DNA from: Trichoderma breve
Taxonomy: Eukaryota > Ascomycota > Sordariomycetes > Hypocreales > Hypocreaceae
DNA length: 64,000 nucleotides
Direction of reading: 5' to 3'
NCBI RefSeq assembly: GCF_028502605.1
Contig: NC_079236.1
Span: forward strand, 3,658,001 to 3,722,000
The notes beneath the pieces are model-generated. The model searched no databases and was not told the origin of the DNA. It was given only the letters and a program-made list of their open reading frames with translations. The position numbers and the translations under genes are program-made. Position 1 is the first letter of the stretch. Each line of letters begins with the position of its first letter. Shown here piece by piece: positions 11,390 to 23,237 of the stretch.

Positions 11390-13341
11390 ATGGTATCTGT
11401 TTACACTCTTCCGCCGAGTCCCCCCAACTGGGACAAGGTTGGCGTATTCTACATCTCTTGGTGTGCATCATGGACAACGTTTCTCATCACAGGCATGGTT
11501 TTCTGCTGGTATAACAGGAACCTCCCTGTACTAAAGATTCGCGGCCTGCTACTGTCTTTCTCCGCTATTGCATTTCTGCACATATACTGGATCCTCGCAC
11601 AAATCACATATCCCATTGGGGCGACTATGCCACTAGTCCTCGCATACGACATTCAGTATTTCTTCATGAGTCTCTGGTTCCCTCTGGGAGTCGCACTCTT
11701 CCACGCGTCCAATCTCCGCTTCCTTCGCGTGGCAAGACTGCAGAAACAGTTTACTCATCCTTCCCGTCGGGTAGAACCTGGCTGCAATGGCGCGAGAACT
11801 TCGTGGCTTTGCCGCCTAAGAAACATGGACCATACAAGGCGAGCCTTGCTTTTTATTGGCCTCGGAATGATTGTCCAGGTGTGTTTGTCTAAGACTCCGC
11901 GTTGTTAAAGCGAAAGTTTTTCTTCTTCCCTTTGCTCACGTGCTAAACGTTGCACTCAGGTCCTCCTCACCGTCGGTATGTGGGTAGCATGTCGAAAATA
12001 CCATCCGACATTTGGCATTCCTGGTACCGAACTTCGTGGCGCGACGATCCCCGAGCAGCTGGTGGACTTGGGTCGAGGGTGGGAATGGTGGCCGTCCGTC
12101 TTATGGCAGGTCATCTGGACTTGGATCGTATGTCATGATTTATAATGAGAATGTCGCCGTGGTTAACCTCTTTTCAGATTGCACCTTTTCTGATCTGGCG
12201 GGCATGGGGAATCCGCGATACCATGGGATGGCGCACACAAACCATCGGCTGCTGTATCTCCAAGTACGGTAGCCATTTTTCTTGAGTCACATTGCTGGTA
12301 TAACTAACGATTGATCCAGTCTTCACGCGACACCAATGTTCCTAATATCGTCCTATGTCCCTGCCTTTGAAAAGGTCAACCGATATTTCACGCCAAGCCA
12401 ATGGTGAGTGCTCCCAAACGGATTGAGTGAATGAAGCAAGCTTACTGAATGCCCATCAATCATATAGGATTCATCTATCCATCCTTATGTTTGAAGTATT
12501 CACTGTTTTTGTTCCTGTCTTCCAGGTGTTCAAATTTTGGCTTCGGCAAAAGAAGGCAGCGCGTTCAAATGCCAAATGGGGTTCTTCCTCTGACGATACG
12601 CCGCCCAGCCCATCTTCCTCAGAAGACTGGATTTTCTCTTCCAACACCTCAAGCCCAAAGGGGAAAGCTATTGAAATGTTTCAGGAAGATCTAGGCGATC
12701 GTTTTTTAACCATGAGCGCCCTCGAAATGATCCTCAACGAGGATCCACATCCTCTGCAAGAATTCTCTGCACTGAGAGACTTTTCCGGAGAAAACATCGC
12801 CTTCTTAACAAGCGTTGCGAAATGGAAGTCATCATGGAATGAGAAGTCGGGCAATGAACAGAAGCGCGAAATTTATAATGGCGCTCTAGAGATTTACGTC
12901 GACTATATCAGCCCCAGAGACGCCGAGTTTCCTCTGAATCTGGCCTCTGGCGAGCTCAAACGCGTCGAGAAGATTTTCGAAAAAGCCGCTCGTATCGTCT
13001 GTGGAGAGCAAAACATCAACCCCGCAACTCCTTTCGACGTTGAAGTTGCCCCTTGGCGGTGTGATACTGATGGTCCGTTCGAACTAACCAGCAGGACCAC
13101 TCCCAGGGTGAAATATGACGGCGAGATTCCTGATGCTTTTGACGTGACGGTGTTTGACAGCATACAGAGCCATATCAAGTATCTGGTTTTGACGAATACA
13201 TGGCCCAAGTTTGTAGAAGAGATGCAGGCTAGAAAACGACGATCGAGCGAAACGGCGCGGACAGTGAGAAGCGAGGGCACGTGGAAGTCTGGGTCAACAA
13301 TCACGAATCGGATCAAACATCTGGTCCATCAAATAATTTAG
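11390..13341 (+). CDS. seven-transmembrane protein with C-terminal RGS domain (GprK/Rgs-type)
   Basis: Exons 11390..11878, 11960..12127, 12178..12263, 12320..12403 and 12468..13341 encode 566 aa. I chose the ATG at 11390 because the family begins just before the first helix; an upstream in-frame ATG at 11318 would add 24 residues. Seven hydrophobic helices fill the first half: around YISWCASWTTFL, LLLSFSAIAFLH, DIQYFFMSLWF, FIGLGMIVQVLL, WQVIWTWIIAPF, TPMFLISSYV and IHLSILMFEVF. After a Ser-rich linker comes an RGS-like domain (FLTMSALEMILN, then LQEFSALRDFSGENIAFL, then the ending near FDSIQSHIKYLVL). RGS domains accelerate GTP hydrolysis by G-alpha subunits, so this is a plasma-membrane signalling protein. 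All four introns keep phase. Confidence 0.88.
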
Positions 13342-14206
13342 GTAAAACTGCATATGCCAATGCAGGCACCATCGGGCTGGGCCATCCCTTAGTTTAAAGG
13401 TTAATAGGTCTGTGGGTTATCACCTCATGTTCATGTAATCACAAGGGATATACATCTAGTATAGATAGTAATTTAGTAGTCAGCACGTGCGATGGAGACT
13501 TCGACACTTCATGTGGAGCGCATTTGATAAGAATACATGTAAATCGGGCAACCTAAACTCCATAACTCAGCCCTAGCATGCAGGTCCGTGGAGTGTATGA
13601 TGTAAATGCCGGTAGAAAGGGAGCCGACATTTGAAAGGAGGCTTTCCTACGAATGGGTTGATTACCGATGCAGTCTTGGATATAGTAGTTATGGCGCAAC
13701 GGTAAAATAAACCATTGGTCAGCCGTCTAACTTAGTCGCAGTTTTTTCCGCCGCTGATTCCATAGTTGTGGATACAGGACTCTGTTGGACAAGGATTACC
13801 TCTGTCTCGTTAGAGTAAAGCTTTAGAGTATTCTCCGCCTTGAACCTTGTTTCGGTATCCGCAAGCCTTTTTCGGTTTACGGTGTGGAGTACGTCTGAAG
13901 ACGCGAGATGCGGGAAGCTATTATAGACTTACACGGCAACAGCCCAATCACGCCCTCTCACGCCCTCTCCTTCGGAGTAATTAGCCGAGGAATATGTAAG
14001 CAGTGTAGATGTTGTCGGTGTTTACTAAAGACAGGCTATCGAGGTATTACCAATGCAACTAGGTTACCGAGAGAGCGGATCAGAGGAATAGTTGTCTCGG
14101 GATGTAAGTATAATAACCGACAACTCCCAACAGCAATGGCAACTCTATCCTTCAAGTTGTCTGTCTTCTATAACTCAACAGCTCTCCATTCATTACCATT
14201 ATCAAG
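13342..14206. other. intergenic region upstream of the secreted hydrolase
   Basis: No gene is seen. A short duplicated CACGCCCTCT occurs near 13950-13970. The last 100 bp presumably hold the promoter of the next gene. Confidence 0.4.
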
Positions 14207-15488
14207 ATGCTCTTTCATCGGCTAATTCCTGTTTTCGCTGCGGCCGCTCAGGCACTGCCGCAGCCACCTTCGGCCCACTGTCGGGATATCCAAATCCCAA
14301 TTACTGTCTCGACGCCTCGCTTCATTGTGACGGCATCTCTCAAGGATGATTGGGATGTAGCTGCTCTGACTCTCAACCTCACCCGTCGAGATTCAGGACA
14401 CTCGGCCGATCCTCTTCCCATCAACGGGAAAACATCTGCTTCTGTGAAGAGCACTTACACCGTGGGAGCTACGTTGTGCGGCAATGGAGGCCCCACATTG
14501 GTGCTCACACACGGTATTATTGAGTCCAAGCTGTGAGTCTTTTGTTCAAGATCTATTCAATGTGAAGAGATGCGATTCTGACAGCCTTGGTGTAGTTACT
14601 GGAACCCAAGTTTCCCAGGAAGTAAACAGTACAACTTCATCGATGCTGCCGTTGCTGCGGGCTATTCAGTTCTTAGCTACGACCGCATTGGCGTTGGCTC
14701 ATCGCCAAAGTAAGTTGCTAACAGTACAAATAATAAGTCTATATACTAAAATTCCATAACAGGGTCAACTCGTTGACAGACGCGCAATTCCAAGTTGAGG
14801 TCGCCGTGCTGGAGGGCCTCGTCAACTACGCCAAGACCAAAGCCCATGCTACCAAAGTCGTCCTCGTCGGCCATAGCTACGGCTCCTACATTTCCTCTGC
14901 AGCGGCCTCAAATGTTGCCGTCGATGGCCTCGTCCTGACCGGCTTCAGCGGAACCTTTGACTACTTCCCTCCCTTTGTCGCCGGAGCTAGCCTTCGCGTT
15001 GCCCGAACTCAAAACCCTCTGCGCTGGGGAAAGCTCGATTCAGGATACCTGACTACCGCGGATTTATACGCCGAGACTTATGTGTACTATGCTGCTCCCT
15101 ACTTTGAGCACAGCGTTGCCGAGTACACCTTCAATGTTGGCAGCCAGCCCTTTGCTGTGGGCGAACTCCCGTCGCTCCTCGCCACGACTATCCATTACGA
15201 GAACATCAAGGCGCCGGTTTACGTTCTCCAGGGCCAGTTTGACGTTTCCGCTTGTGGTGGAAACTGCGTTGGCGTGGTGAACAACACAAAGACCATTTTC
15301 ACAGGCAGCAAGGCGCTTGAATACGTGGAGGATTTGCCTGCCGGGTGAGTACTCCGTCTTGAACGTCTTCTCTACAAGTCATCAATCTCTAACAAGACTG
15401 CAGACATAACCTCAACTTCCACAAGGTTGCTCCTCAGGCATTCCAGAAGATCTTTTCCTTCTTGAGCAAGCACGGAGTGAAGCCTTAA
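14207..15488 (+). CDS. secreted alpha/beta hydrolase
   Basis: Exons 14207..14532, 14596..14709, 14763..15344 and 15404..15488 encode 368 aa. A signal peptide ends near AAAAQA (residues 1-16). The oxyanion/N-terminal HG motif (LVLTHG) is near residue 105, the strand motif SYDRIGVGSS follows, and the nucleophile elbow GHSYGS is near residue 180. The acid is probably Asp in QGQFDVSACGG, and the histidine is in AGHNLNFH just after intron 3. All three introns preserve phase, and intron 3 splits the Gly before that His. Serine hydrolases of this type cleave esters or amides outside the cell; the substrate is unknown. The gene is convergent with the amidase pseudogene, 161 bp away. Confidence 0.87.
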
Positions 15489-15649
15489 TGCGCAGGCATT
15501 CTCCTAGCATATCGGGGCGATATTTATTCTTCTTATAGATAATTTTAATGCATATGCTGAATATTACATTTATTTAGTATTTGAGATAGAAATAAAAGAT
15601 AGATTGGGTCACTACCTAAATCTTATAGTTATAATACCAGGCGTTAGCT

Positions 15650-17411
15650 TCACAAACTTGCTTCATAATTAACCAGCTGTGGCGGCGGGATCCGTCGTGG
15701 CATCGTCTCCTCCCATGCACTCATGGCTTGTAGAATCTTTCCCTCGTCCCCAGCTTTTGCCACAATAACCACGCCGTATGCTCTGCCATTGTAGTTGTCA
15801 GCATATCCCAACGGCGCCACTCCGGCAGGGTATCCTGCTGCAGCAGCAACGGTCACAATCCGCCCGTCTAATGGTCCTATAAGCACTTCGGCCCCTGTCT
15901 CTTCGAAGATTCGGTCAAATCCGTCATCTTTAGCTATCTTGCGGATAAATAAGACAATCTCTTGCCGCTTCTCTTCTGTCAGGTTGCTCTTCAATGTATT
16001 CTCAAGCTGCTGTTGGCCCGGAAATGATGGGGCGTTGTCAGCTTCTGGCTTCTTGCAACGGCTTGTCTCCTTCAAACGATGTCGCTTACCTGATGGGAGC
16101 TCCAAGTCTTTGTGATCAGAATTCCACCGTATCAGCTGCCCAATTGTGCGTACTGAGGACTCGGTGTATTCCTTGAGGAAAGAGTTGATTTCACCGCCAA
16201 GATATGAGTTCCATACCGTTTCAAGGGCATCCTCACCCTCCCAAACGATCTCGTCGACTTGTGGCAACACGACATTCCCCGTCACTTCGGCCCCAGATTC
16301 CCGGATAGTAGCTACAGCTTGAAGAAACTCTGAAATCTTTCAGATGATGAATGTCAATATTACAATAATTGGCCCAAATGATAAGTATGACTTATACTTA
16401 CTTGTTTTTCGCGGACGATTTCGATCCGGTCGCAAACAGCGGGATGGAGCTCCCACTTATTGGGATCCACAAAGGCAACTTTCTGCCCTGCCCACGTCTT
16501 GGTCAGATAAGGAGATTAATCTTGCTCCATCATAGCTCCAATAAAGTTGGCAAGGTCTCCAGTGCTTTTGGCCATGCCACCAAGACTATCGGTAATCGGA
16601 GATTGTGGTGATGTCCCCTTTGTGTCTAATGCTCCAACGGTAACTTTCATTGCGTACAGAGAAGCCCTTCCAGCTGGCTGTGTGATGGATCCGTCAGATT
16701 CGGTCCCCAATGCTACAGGTGCGAACCCAGCGGCCACAGCTACGGCAGATCCAGATGAAGAACTGCATGAAGTGCTGTGTCCTAAAATCTTGTCTCCAGG
16801 CACATAGCCGCCCCTGACATATGGTGACTGTGTCTGGCCGCCGATTGCTGACCACCCGGTTACCATTCCGAATCCTTTTAAGCCAGCCCATTCCTCTACA
16901 AAAAGAAACACAAGTCAACATCCCTAACCTAGGAGAGTGCCCTCAGGAAATTACTTACAGATAGATTGGCCTCCGCAATGATAATCATGCCAGCCTTCAG
17001 AAGACGATCTACTATTGGAGCGTTTGGAGCCGTGGCTCCGACAAGAGCATAGGAGCCGCATGTAGTGTCCATGCCGAGTGAAGGGTCGGTCATCACGTTG
17101 TCTTTGACGACAACTGGAATTCCGTGCAGAGGACCGCGTATGCGACCATCGGCTCTTTCTGCGTTAAGAAGTCTGGCTTGTTTAATAACGATGTGTTGTG
17201 GTGCAGTGGAAATGATTGCATTCAACTTCAAACCGTTCTTGTTATGCTGCTCGATCTGACGAAGATAAATATTGACCAAATCTAGGCTAGTTAGACGACC
17301 TGATGTCAGAAGCTCTTGCAGTTCCTCGGCTGTGGTTATCAACGGATCAATTGTGCCATGTCATGCGTTAGAAACGATGCGGTCGGGGGTTGCCGCCGCT
17401 TGGATATCCAT
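15650..17411 (-). pseudogene. amidase (GatA/amidase-signature family) disabled by two in-frame stop codons
   Basis: Exons on the minus strand are 17411..16959, 16893..16402 and 16327..15650. Together they would give 540 aa, full length for amidase-signature enzymes. The Lys of VVVKDN and the Ser-rich SSSSGSAVAVAAGFAP motif with GTESDGS are intact, so the Ser-cisSer-Lys triad is present. The frame is broken twice without any shift: TGA at 17361-17363 (codon 17, just before the conserved ITTAEELQELL) and TAA at 16516-16518 (between AMMEQD and SPYLTKTW). Splice sites at 16894-16958 and 16328-16401 look good. No intron with correct phase removes either stop. Both could come from C-to-T changes (CGA to TGA, CAA to TAA), which is inference. 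It is a head-to-head paralog of the amidase at 17705. Confidence 0.8.
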
Positions 17412-17704
17412 TTTCGAATGGTTAGGGATGCGTTGAGAAGAATAGTGATGAAGATTCAAGATAAAAAATATAATAATAGGAATCTATGAAGATGAACCAA
17501 ATCTGCGAAAAGATCAATTGCTCAAGAAGAGGCTCATATGGGAAAGGATGAGTTCCAGTGCCTCCATGTGACGATGAGGTAACCTATTGCCCGGTTATGC
17601 CCTAATGCATTTTGAATGATCTCTTTCCAATGCGCTGTCTTTATGCAATCGCACATTCCAACACCCAACGTGAGGTAACTAACGGGTCCGTGTTCTATCC
17701 TCAC

Positions 17705-19971
17705 ATGATGTCCGCCGCCAACAACACACAGCCTAACTTCCCGGGTGCCCATCTTTCCAGTGACCAAGAATCGAGCGCTCCGAGGATCATGTTGTGTCCG
17801 CCATATACGGCCTACAGTATTTTGCTCTTACTCCTTATGTGCTCTATGGTGTATTTCTTTCGACTGGCCTGGCCATTCTCGTGGCCCTCGGGGACCTCAC
17901 GGCGATCGATTGATCTGTTGACTGCAACCGCAGAAGATCTTCAACAGCTCTTGACGGCTGGCGAGCTCACAAGCGTTGAATTGGTCGACAGATGCTTCGC
18001 TCAGATTGATAGGCACGACGATTGTCTTAAGGCTGTTCTACAGAAGAATCCACAAGCCAGGACGGTGGCGGCCGCCCTGGACCTCGAACGCAAGAATGGC
18101 CACCTACGTGGGCCCCTTCACGGGATTCCCATCCTCATCAAGGTTTTCTTCACCTTCGCTTGAGTTACTCGATCTGCATGTACACAGCAAAAATAACCAG
18201 TTCTTAGGACAATATCGCAACCCACCCAAGCCTGGGAATGAACACGACGGGGGGCAGTCTTGCCTTGCTTACATCGCGACCGTCAAAGAGCGCTGAGATT
18301 ATAGAAAGAGTGAGTCGTTGGACTGTCTAACCTCACTGCGAAAAAAATCCTAACAGAATGCAGATTCTTGAAGCAGGGATGATTATCATAGGGAAAACAC
18401 AGTTATCAGTGAGTACTTGCTCGAACTGGTTATATTTACAGTATCTAATGTTCAAATCACCAGGAGCTCGCTGGCTTCAAGTACGCAACTGACACGGCTT
18501 CGTCCAACGTCGTCCAACTACTTAGCCCTTCTCCGTGCGGTGACTAATGCTTGCTTTCAGAGGTTCAAATATCATGCCTGGATGGTCGGCTTTAGGTGGT
18601 CAAACGCAATCTGCATACACTATCGGTGATGTAGATTTGACCGACCGTATCCTTGGGCACTCGGTGAGTAGCTGAAAATGAATACTCATTAGTCGAGATC
18701 ATATGTGTCAAGAAGATGACAGACATGATGTCCCTTAGTACTCACTAACGTTGGCAAACATCTATAGTCACCCTCTGACTCATCAACAGGCTCTGCCGTT
18801 GGCGTCAGCGCAGGATATGCCCCCTTGGCGATAGGAACGGACACTGGAGGATCTTTGATCACACCGAGCACCCGAGCGGCATTATATACTCTCCGACCAA
18901 CGATGAACTTGGTCCCACAGGATGGCTTGATACCTCTGTCTCATTTATTCGATACTGCAGGGCCGATGGCAAAATCGCCTGCTGATCTGGCAAACCTTTT
19001 GGATGTCTTAGTCACTCCAAAGGGAAGCAGAAAGAGAAAGTTTCATTCTCAAATGATGGCTGATGACTTTAGAGACTTCAAAATCGGATTTCTCTCTCCA
19101 GATAAATGGTTCTTTGACTCTAATCTACAGCGCCCAGTGCCAGAAGCCACGGCGCAGATAGTAAGATGAATGAAGGCTGGAATTCTTTACAGACTCACTA
19201 AACAAACATCTCCAGAAAAAAGACACTCTGGCTGCTTACGCAAAGATTGCGCTTACGGCAAAGGCCTTCAAAGAAGTAGAACTTGTATCCATCGATACAT
19301 TTGAAGTGAATGGGCGGCATAGCTTCTACGACATTCAAGGTGAACTGCCTCTTGCTCGAACTGCCACTGAAATATGATCTAACTTGTTCAGCGGCTCGGT
19401 TTAAACCCACATTTGAAGCTTACCTTGAAACGCTCGAATATTCCCAAGTACGGAGCCTGGATGAACTCATAAGGTTCAACCAGAACCATGCAGAAAAAGC
19501 GCTTCCACCAAGCAAGTCGCCCGTTCATCAGACAAAGTCCCAGTTTGCCACTGACCCCTACTCAGGCTACGATAACCAAGACCAGCTCCAGAACGCCGCC
19601 ACAATGACAATGTCCGATGAAGAGCATGATTTTCTTCTAAGACATGCGCGAAAAGTTGGCCGTGACATTGGCATTGACAAGACACTCAAAGAATATGACG
19701 TAGATCTAGTCATTGCGCCAGGAGACTCTCCCGTAAACCTGCTGGTGTCGGCTGCAGGTATGGTTCCATGACACCCAAGTTCCTCGTGGGCATTTTTTAA
19801 CCATCGACAGGCTACCCTTCCGCAACGATGCCATTGTCATACCTCGAGTACAATGGCCGGCCCATTGGTTTGGTTGCATTTACGACTGCCGGGGGTGAAG
19901 AAATGCTGTTAAACTTCCTGCGTGCGTACGAGAATACCTTTCCAAAACGGCGCGCTCCCAGTCTCCTCTAA
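17705..19971 (+). CDS. membrane-anchored amidase, nine exons
   Basis: Exons are 17705..18142, 18208..18309, 18364..18408, 18464..18480, 18561..18663, 18768..19160, 19216..19339, 19392..19757 and 19811..19971 (582 aa). Every join keeps phase, and exon 4 is only 17 nt long. A hydrophobic segment (YSILLLLLMCSMVYFF) near residue 45 suggests a membrane anchor. Amidase-signature elements are the Lys of PILIKDN, Ser residues of DSSTGSAVGVSAGYAP and the nucleophile Ser of GTDTGGS. The start is uncertain: ATGs at 17630, 17705 and 17708 are all in frame. These enzymes hydrolyse small amides. It shares about 290 bp of upstream DNA with the broken paralog on the other strand, so it may have taken over the function. 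Confidence 0.85.
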
Positions 19972-20069
19972 AGCAAGACGTTATACAATAAGAGGCAGTA
20001 AGGAAAGCCATTGCGGTTGTAGTTATGCTAGCACCATGCTCTTATAATACATATTCCCGTCAAACTACT

Positions 20070-20471
20070 CTACTCATCAGGCACAAAAGCAGCAGCTATC
20101 CGTGAACTGTCAAAATACTCCCGGTACAGAACAATCTTGCCATTCTCAGCGCGGAAATACGACACGTAATTCTGCTCGTACTTTTTCCCCGTCAACGTCA
20201 CCGTTCCAGTCATTGTGAATTCGACAAAAGCGGCATCCTCGTCATCGATGGGATAAATCCTTCTTATTTGGACGTTGAAATCATCGCCCATACTTCCGAC
20301 GAAGCCCACTACTGAAGCGCCAATGGCCTCGAGTCCCTCTACTTTGGTAGGGTGGGGATGAGGCGAGTTTGGCATTTCCACCACGGCGTCGGGGGCGTAT
20401 AAGCTGAGCCATGCTTGGTGGTCGACTTTAAGGGTCTGGAAGTGCTTCTCGACGAGTTGTGCTGCGTTCAT
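20070..20471 (-). CDS. SnoaL-like / NTF2-fold small protein
   Basis: This single exon encodes 133 aa, a typical size for SnoaL-like polyketide-cyclase-fold proteins. The pattern fits: an N-terminal helix (VEKHFQTLKVDHQAWLSLYAPDAVVEMP), the Gly-x-x-Ala-Ile-Gly turn (GLEAIGASVVGFV), then beta strands ending in a conserved block with YVSYFRAENGKIVLYREYFD. Members act as small-molecule isomerases, cyclases or hydrolases, or have no known activity; nothing here fixes the substrate. No signal peptide is seen. It is tail-to-tail with the amidase, with a 98 bp gap. Confidence 0.8.
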   Translation of the reverse strand: MNAAQLVEKHFQTLKVDHQAWLSLYAPDAVVEMPNSPHPHPTKVEGLEAIGASVVGFVGSMGDDFNVQIRRIYPIDDEDAAFVEFTMTGTVTLTGKKYEQNYVSYFRAENGKIVLYREYFDSSRIAAAFVPDE

Positions 20472-21635
20472 ATTGGAAACCTGCAGTAAAGGCTATGAAT
20501 GGGATGTCAGTCGGGCAAAGCGCTTACATGATATCGATTGAATGCCTCACCTTGGTGGGAGCTGTGATGGAACAAGTACGGTCTGGTGTCACCGAATACG
20601 GCACTCTTTCAAAATGTGCTGTGAGAAAAGAGTTGTCACGATGTCTAGTATGGGCTCAAGCGGATTTAATAGTCCTCGCAGAAGGATTTAGTCTTGGGCT
20701 TTGCTGCGACTACAGTCAAACCAGAGCTGATGATCCATAGTGGAAGGAATATTGAGTGATTCTCCGCTCATTGGTCAGAAAATGACATTCATGGTCTGGC
20801 TTATTCGCTTGGAGATGGTTAGGCCAAGGTTTTGTGACTGTATTGAGCTTAAGTTGTACAGCGCTTGTTTATGCTTGATTATGTCTTTTAGCTAAGAAGA
20901 GTCTAGTTTTAGGATCCATGGAACAGATCAGACAGCTTGGGGATGATAACGTGTGATGGGATTGGCTTATGATACAAGCAGCTAAATCCCAGCAGTTGAA
21001 TCACGCGTTGATTTTGGTTCTGTTAACACATATTCGGCTTCGTTTTCGCTTTCTCGATTGGTATAAATGAAGCTATCGTCCCACTATCAAATGCCCTGTC
21101 GAGACACAATGATGTCATCCTTGATTAGATAAGTCAGGTCAGCATAAACTCTGAAGCTGTACAGAATGAGGTACCCGAGTATGTGCAAACTGTGCTTGTG
21201 CTCATCCTCAATTGTAACACGTTGCACACAAAAGGCACGATCAAGTCAGAAATAGCACAGTACAATATTTGCCTAGGGTAAAGCACAGATCGACAAAAGG
21301 TTTCCATGCTATTTTAAGAAGCGACAAGCAGCTGTGCTTTGCATTGTGTACAGTGTGAGTATCTTATAAGAACTGTACGTCGCCCTTGGAAGCTTGCTGC
21401 ATTTCTGTCCAATGACATGCCAGTCGCGTTCGTGTCCTTTTTGCTGCATCATCCAATCTTATCGCCCCTTCGCTTCTCTTCAACTACCGTCCGTCGTTTC
21501 GATCCTTTCTTATCTCGACGCCGGATTGCGCAACTGCCGATTAGATCTCCGCATCTTCTTCTTCTTTTCTCTTTTCTTCTCTCTTCTTCTTCTGACCGCT
21601 CGCTTTCCGGATCCCGGGGCACACAAGCCGCCACC
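20472..21635. promoter_or_regulatory. divergent intergenic region with a pyrimidine tract before ERD2
   Basis: This 1.16 kb stretch lies between the SnoaL-like gene (minus) and ERD2 (plus). The CTT/TCT-rich tract at about 21555-21596 lies just upstream of the ERD2 ATG, as is common in promoters and 5' UTRs of highly expressed fungal genes. No other gene is supported. Confidence 0.5.
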
Positions 21636-22517
21636 ATGGTGCTCAACGTCTTTCGCATTGCTGGTGAGTCCGTGGACGCTCCTCGAATCATTTACAGGGC
21701 GACGAACCGAGACGGATAGACGCAGATGCGCTAACGCAGGAACAGCGGATTTCTCGCATCTAGCGAGTATCCTCATCTTACTGCACAAGATGGTGCAGCT
21801 CAAGGTGCGTCTCTCCCATGCTGCCGCTCCTTTCCTTTCGCCTCTCTCGAAGCTTGACTAACTCGGCGCCTCGCCTTGCAGAGCTGTTCGGGCATCTCCT
21901 TCAAGTCGCAAGGCCTGTATCTGCTCGTCTACCTCACTAGATACCTCGGTATGCCTCTCACCAGCCATAAATAACGTCCAATGGCAACACAGATTCGAAT
22001 TCGACCTGGCTAACACAGGGCAGATCTCTTTTCGACCAACAGCATCTACAACTTCGTCTTCAAGGTCCTCTTCATCGGCTCCCAGGGCTACATCATCTAC
22101 CTCATGACCAACGCCTACAAGCCCACCAACGATGTCAACGTCGATACCTTCCGAGTGCAGTACCTCCTCGGCGGTGCCGCCATCCTCGCCGTCGCCTTCC
22201 CCTACTATTACACGCCCGCTGAGATCATGTGGGCCTTTTCCATCTGGCTCGAGTCCGTGGCCATCCTCCCACAGCTGTTTATGTTGCAGCGCACTGGCGA
22301 GGCAGAAACCATCACGACTCACTACCTCTTTGCCCTCGGACTCTACCGCGCCCTCTACATCCCCAACTGGATCTACCGTTACATCGCAGAGCCCAACCAT
22401 AAGGTGGATTGGATTGCCATTGTCGCTGGTCTGATCCAGACGGTTCTCTACAGCGACTTTTTCTACATCTACTACAACAAGGTTCTCAAGGGCAAGAAGT
22501 TCAAGCTGCCCGTCTAA
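21636..22517 (+). CDS. erd2: ER lumen protein-retaining receptor (KDEL/HDEL receptor)
   Basis: Exons 21636..21663, 21746..21804, 21882..21948 and 22024..22517 encode 215 aa, the normal ERD2 size (about 212-219). The ATG sits in an ideal context, GCCACCATGG. Conserved family blocks are clear: DFSHLASILILLHKM, SGISFKSQGLYLLVYLTRYLDLF, and the C-terminal PNWIYRYI. Seven hydrophobic segments run through the protein. The receptor retrieves H/KDEL-bearing ER residents from the Golgi. The acceptor of intron 1 has two choices: an AG at 21738-21739, or the AG at 21744-21745 that I used. They differ by two residues, and the first is very close to the CTAAC branch point. Introns 2 and 3 are unambiguous. 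Confidence 0.95.
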
Positions 22518-23237
22518 GGGACAAAACGGCTTTTGCTGCGTACTTTATAAAAAGGGAGGTGACAGTGCTGTTTTGCGACAGGGTTTGGGATAGGCCGCCA
22601 ATCCACTGGCTGCTCAAGGCAATGAAAACTTCACGGCAGATGGCTGTGACGACTTATTAGTCACCGCAAACAACAAGGGAGCTCTCCGGCTACGATAATG
22701 CACGGGGTGAAACTAGTTTAAAGGTGGGAGAATGATTGCATCGGCGGCGTTTGATGGTATGCTCGGTTTGAGGCAGTAAGGGAAAGGGCGTCATCTCTTA
22801 ATATGAGGATTTCGTGAGTTTGGGCCATGTACGTTGTGGACGAAAAAATTAGAGGGCAATCAATTGAATGTGTTTGAATCTGGATTGGGGGGGCAGGGTA
22901 TGAGCTATGTGATGAACGCGGGTATGCGCATCCAGTATTGAGTAGAGCCCCAATAAAGGGCGAGGGCACATTCAAAAAGAATTCAATTTATTTAAATAAG
23001 TATCTCAAACCCAGAATGTATCAAATATATGGCTACCTACCTAGTAGTAGAATGCTGCAAAAAGTACATTTTGATGAGGCGCTTTGAGTTTCGCAGCTCA
23101 GATCAGAGGTCATGCCCATCACGTGATAGTCATTCATCATCAACCTCGCCATCTTTCAAGCGTCAACTTTCACGCTCTTAACCCCAGCACATTCACTCCC
23201 CTCCCCGCGTCATCTAAACCCGGGATTCGACTTCACA
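22518..23237. other. intergenic spacer between ERD2 and TAF10
   Basis: It contains the ERD2 3' region and the TAF10 promoter. I see no gene, RNA or notable repeat. Confidence 0.4.

Noticed and set aside
21858..22400. 180-codon minus-strand frame, acidic and Gly/Val-rich
   Set aside because: It is antisense to ERD2 exons and explained by their codon bias.
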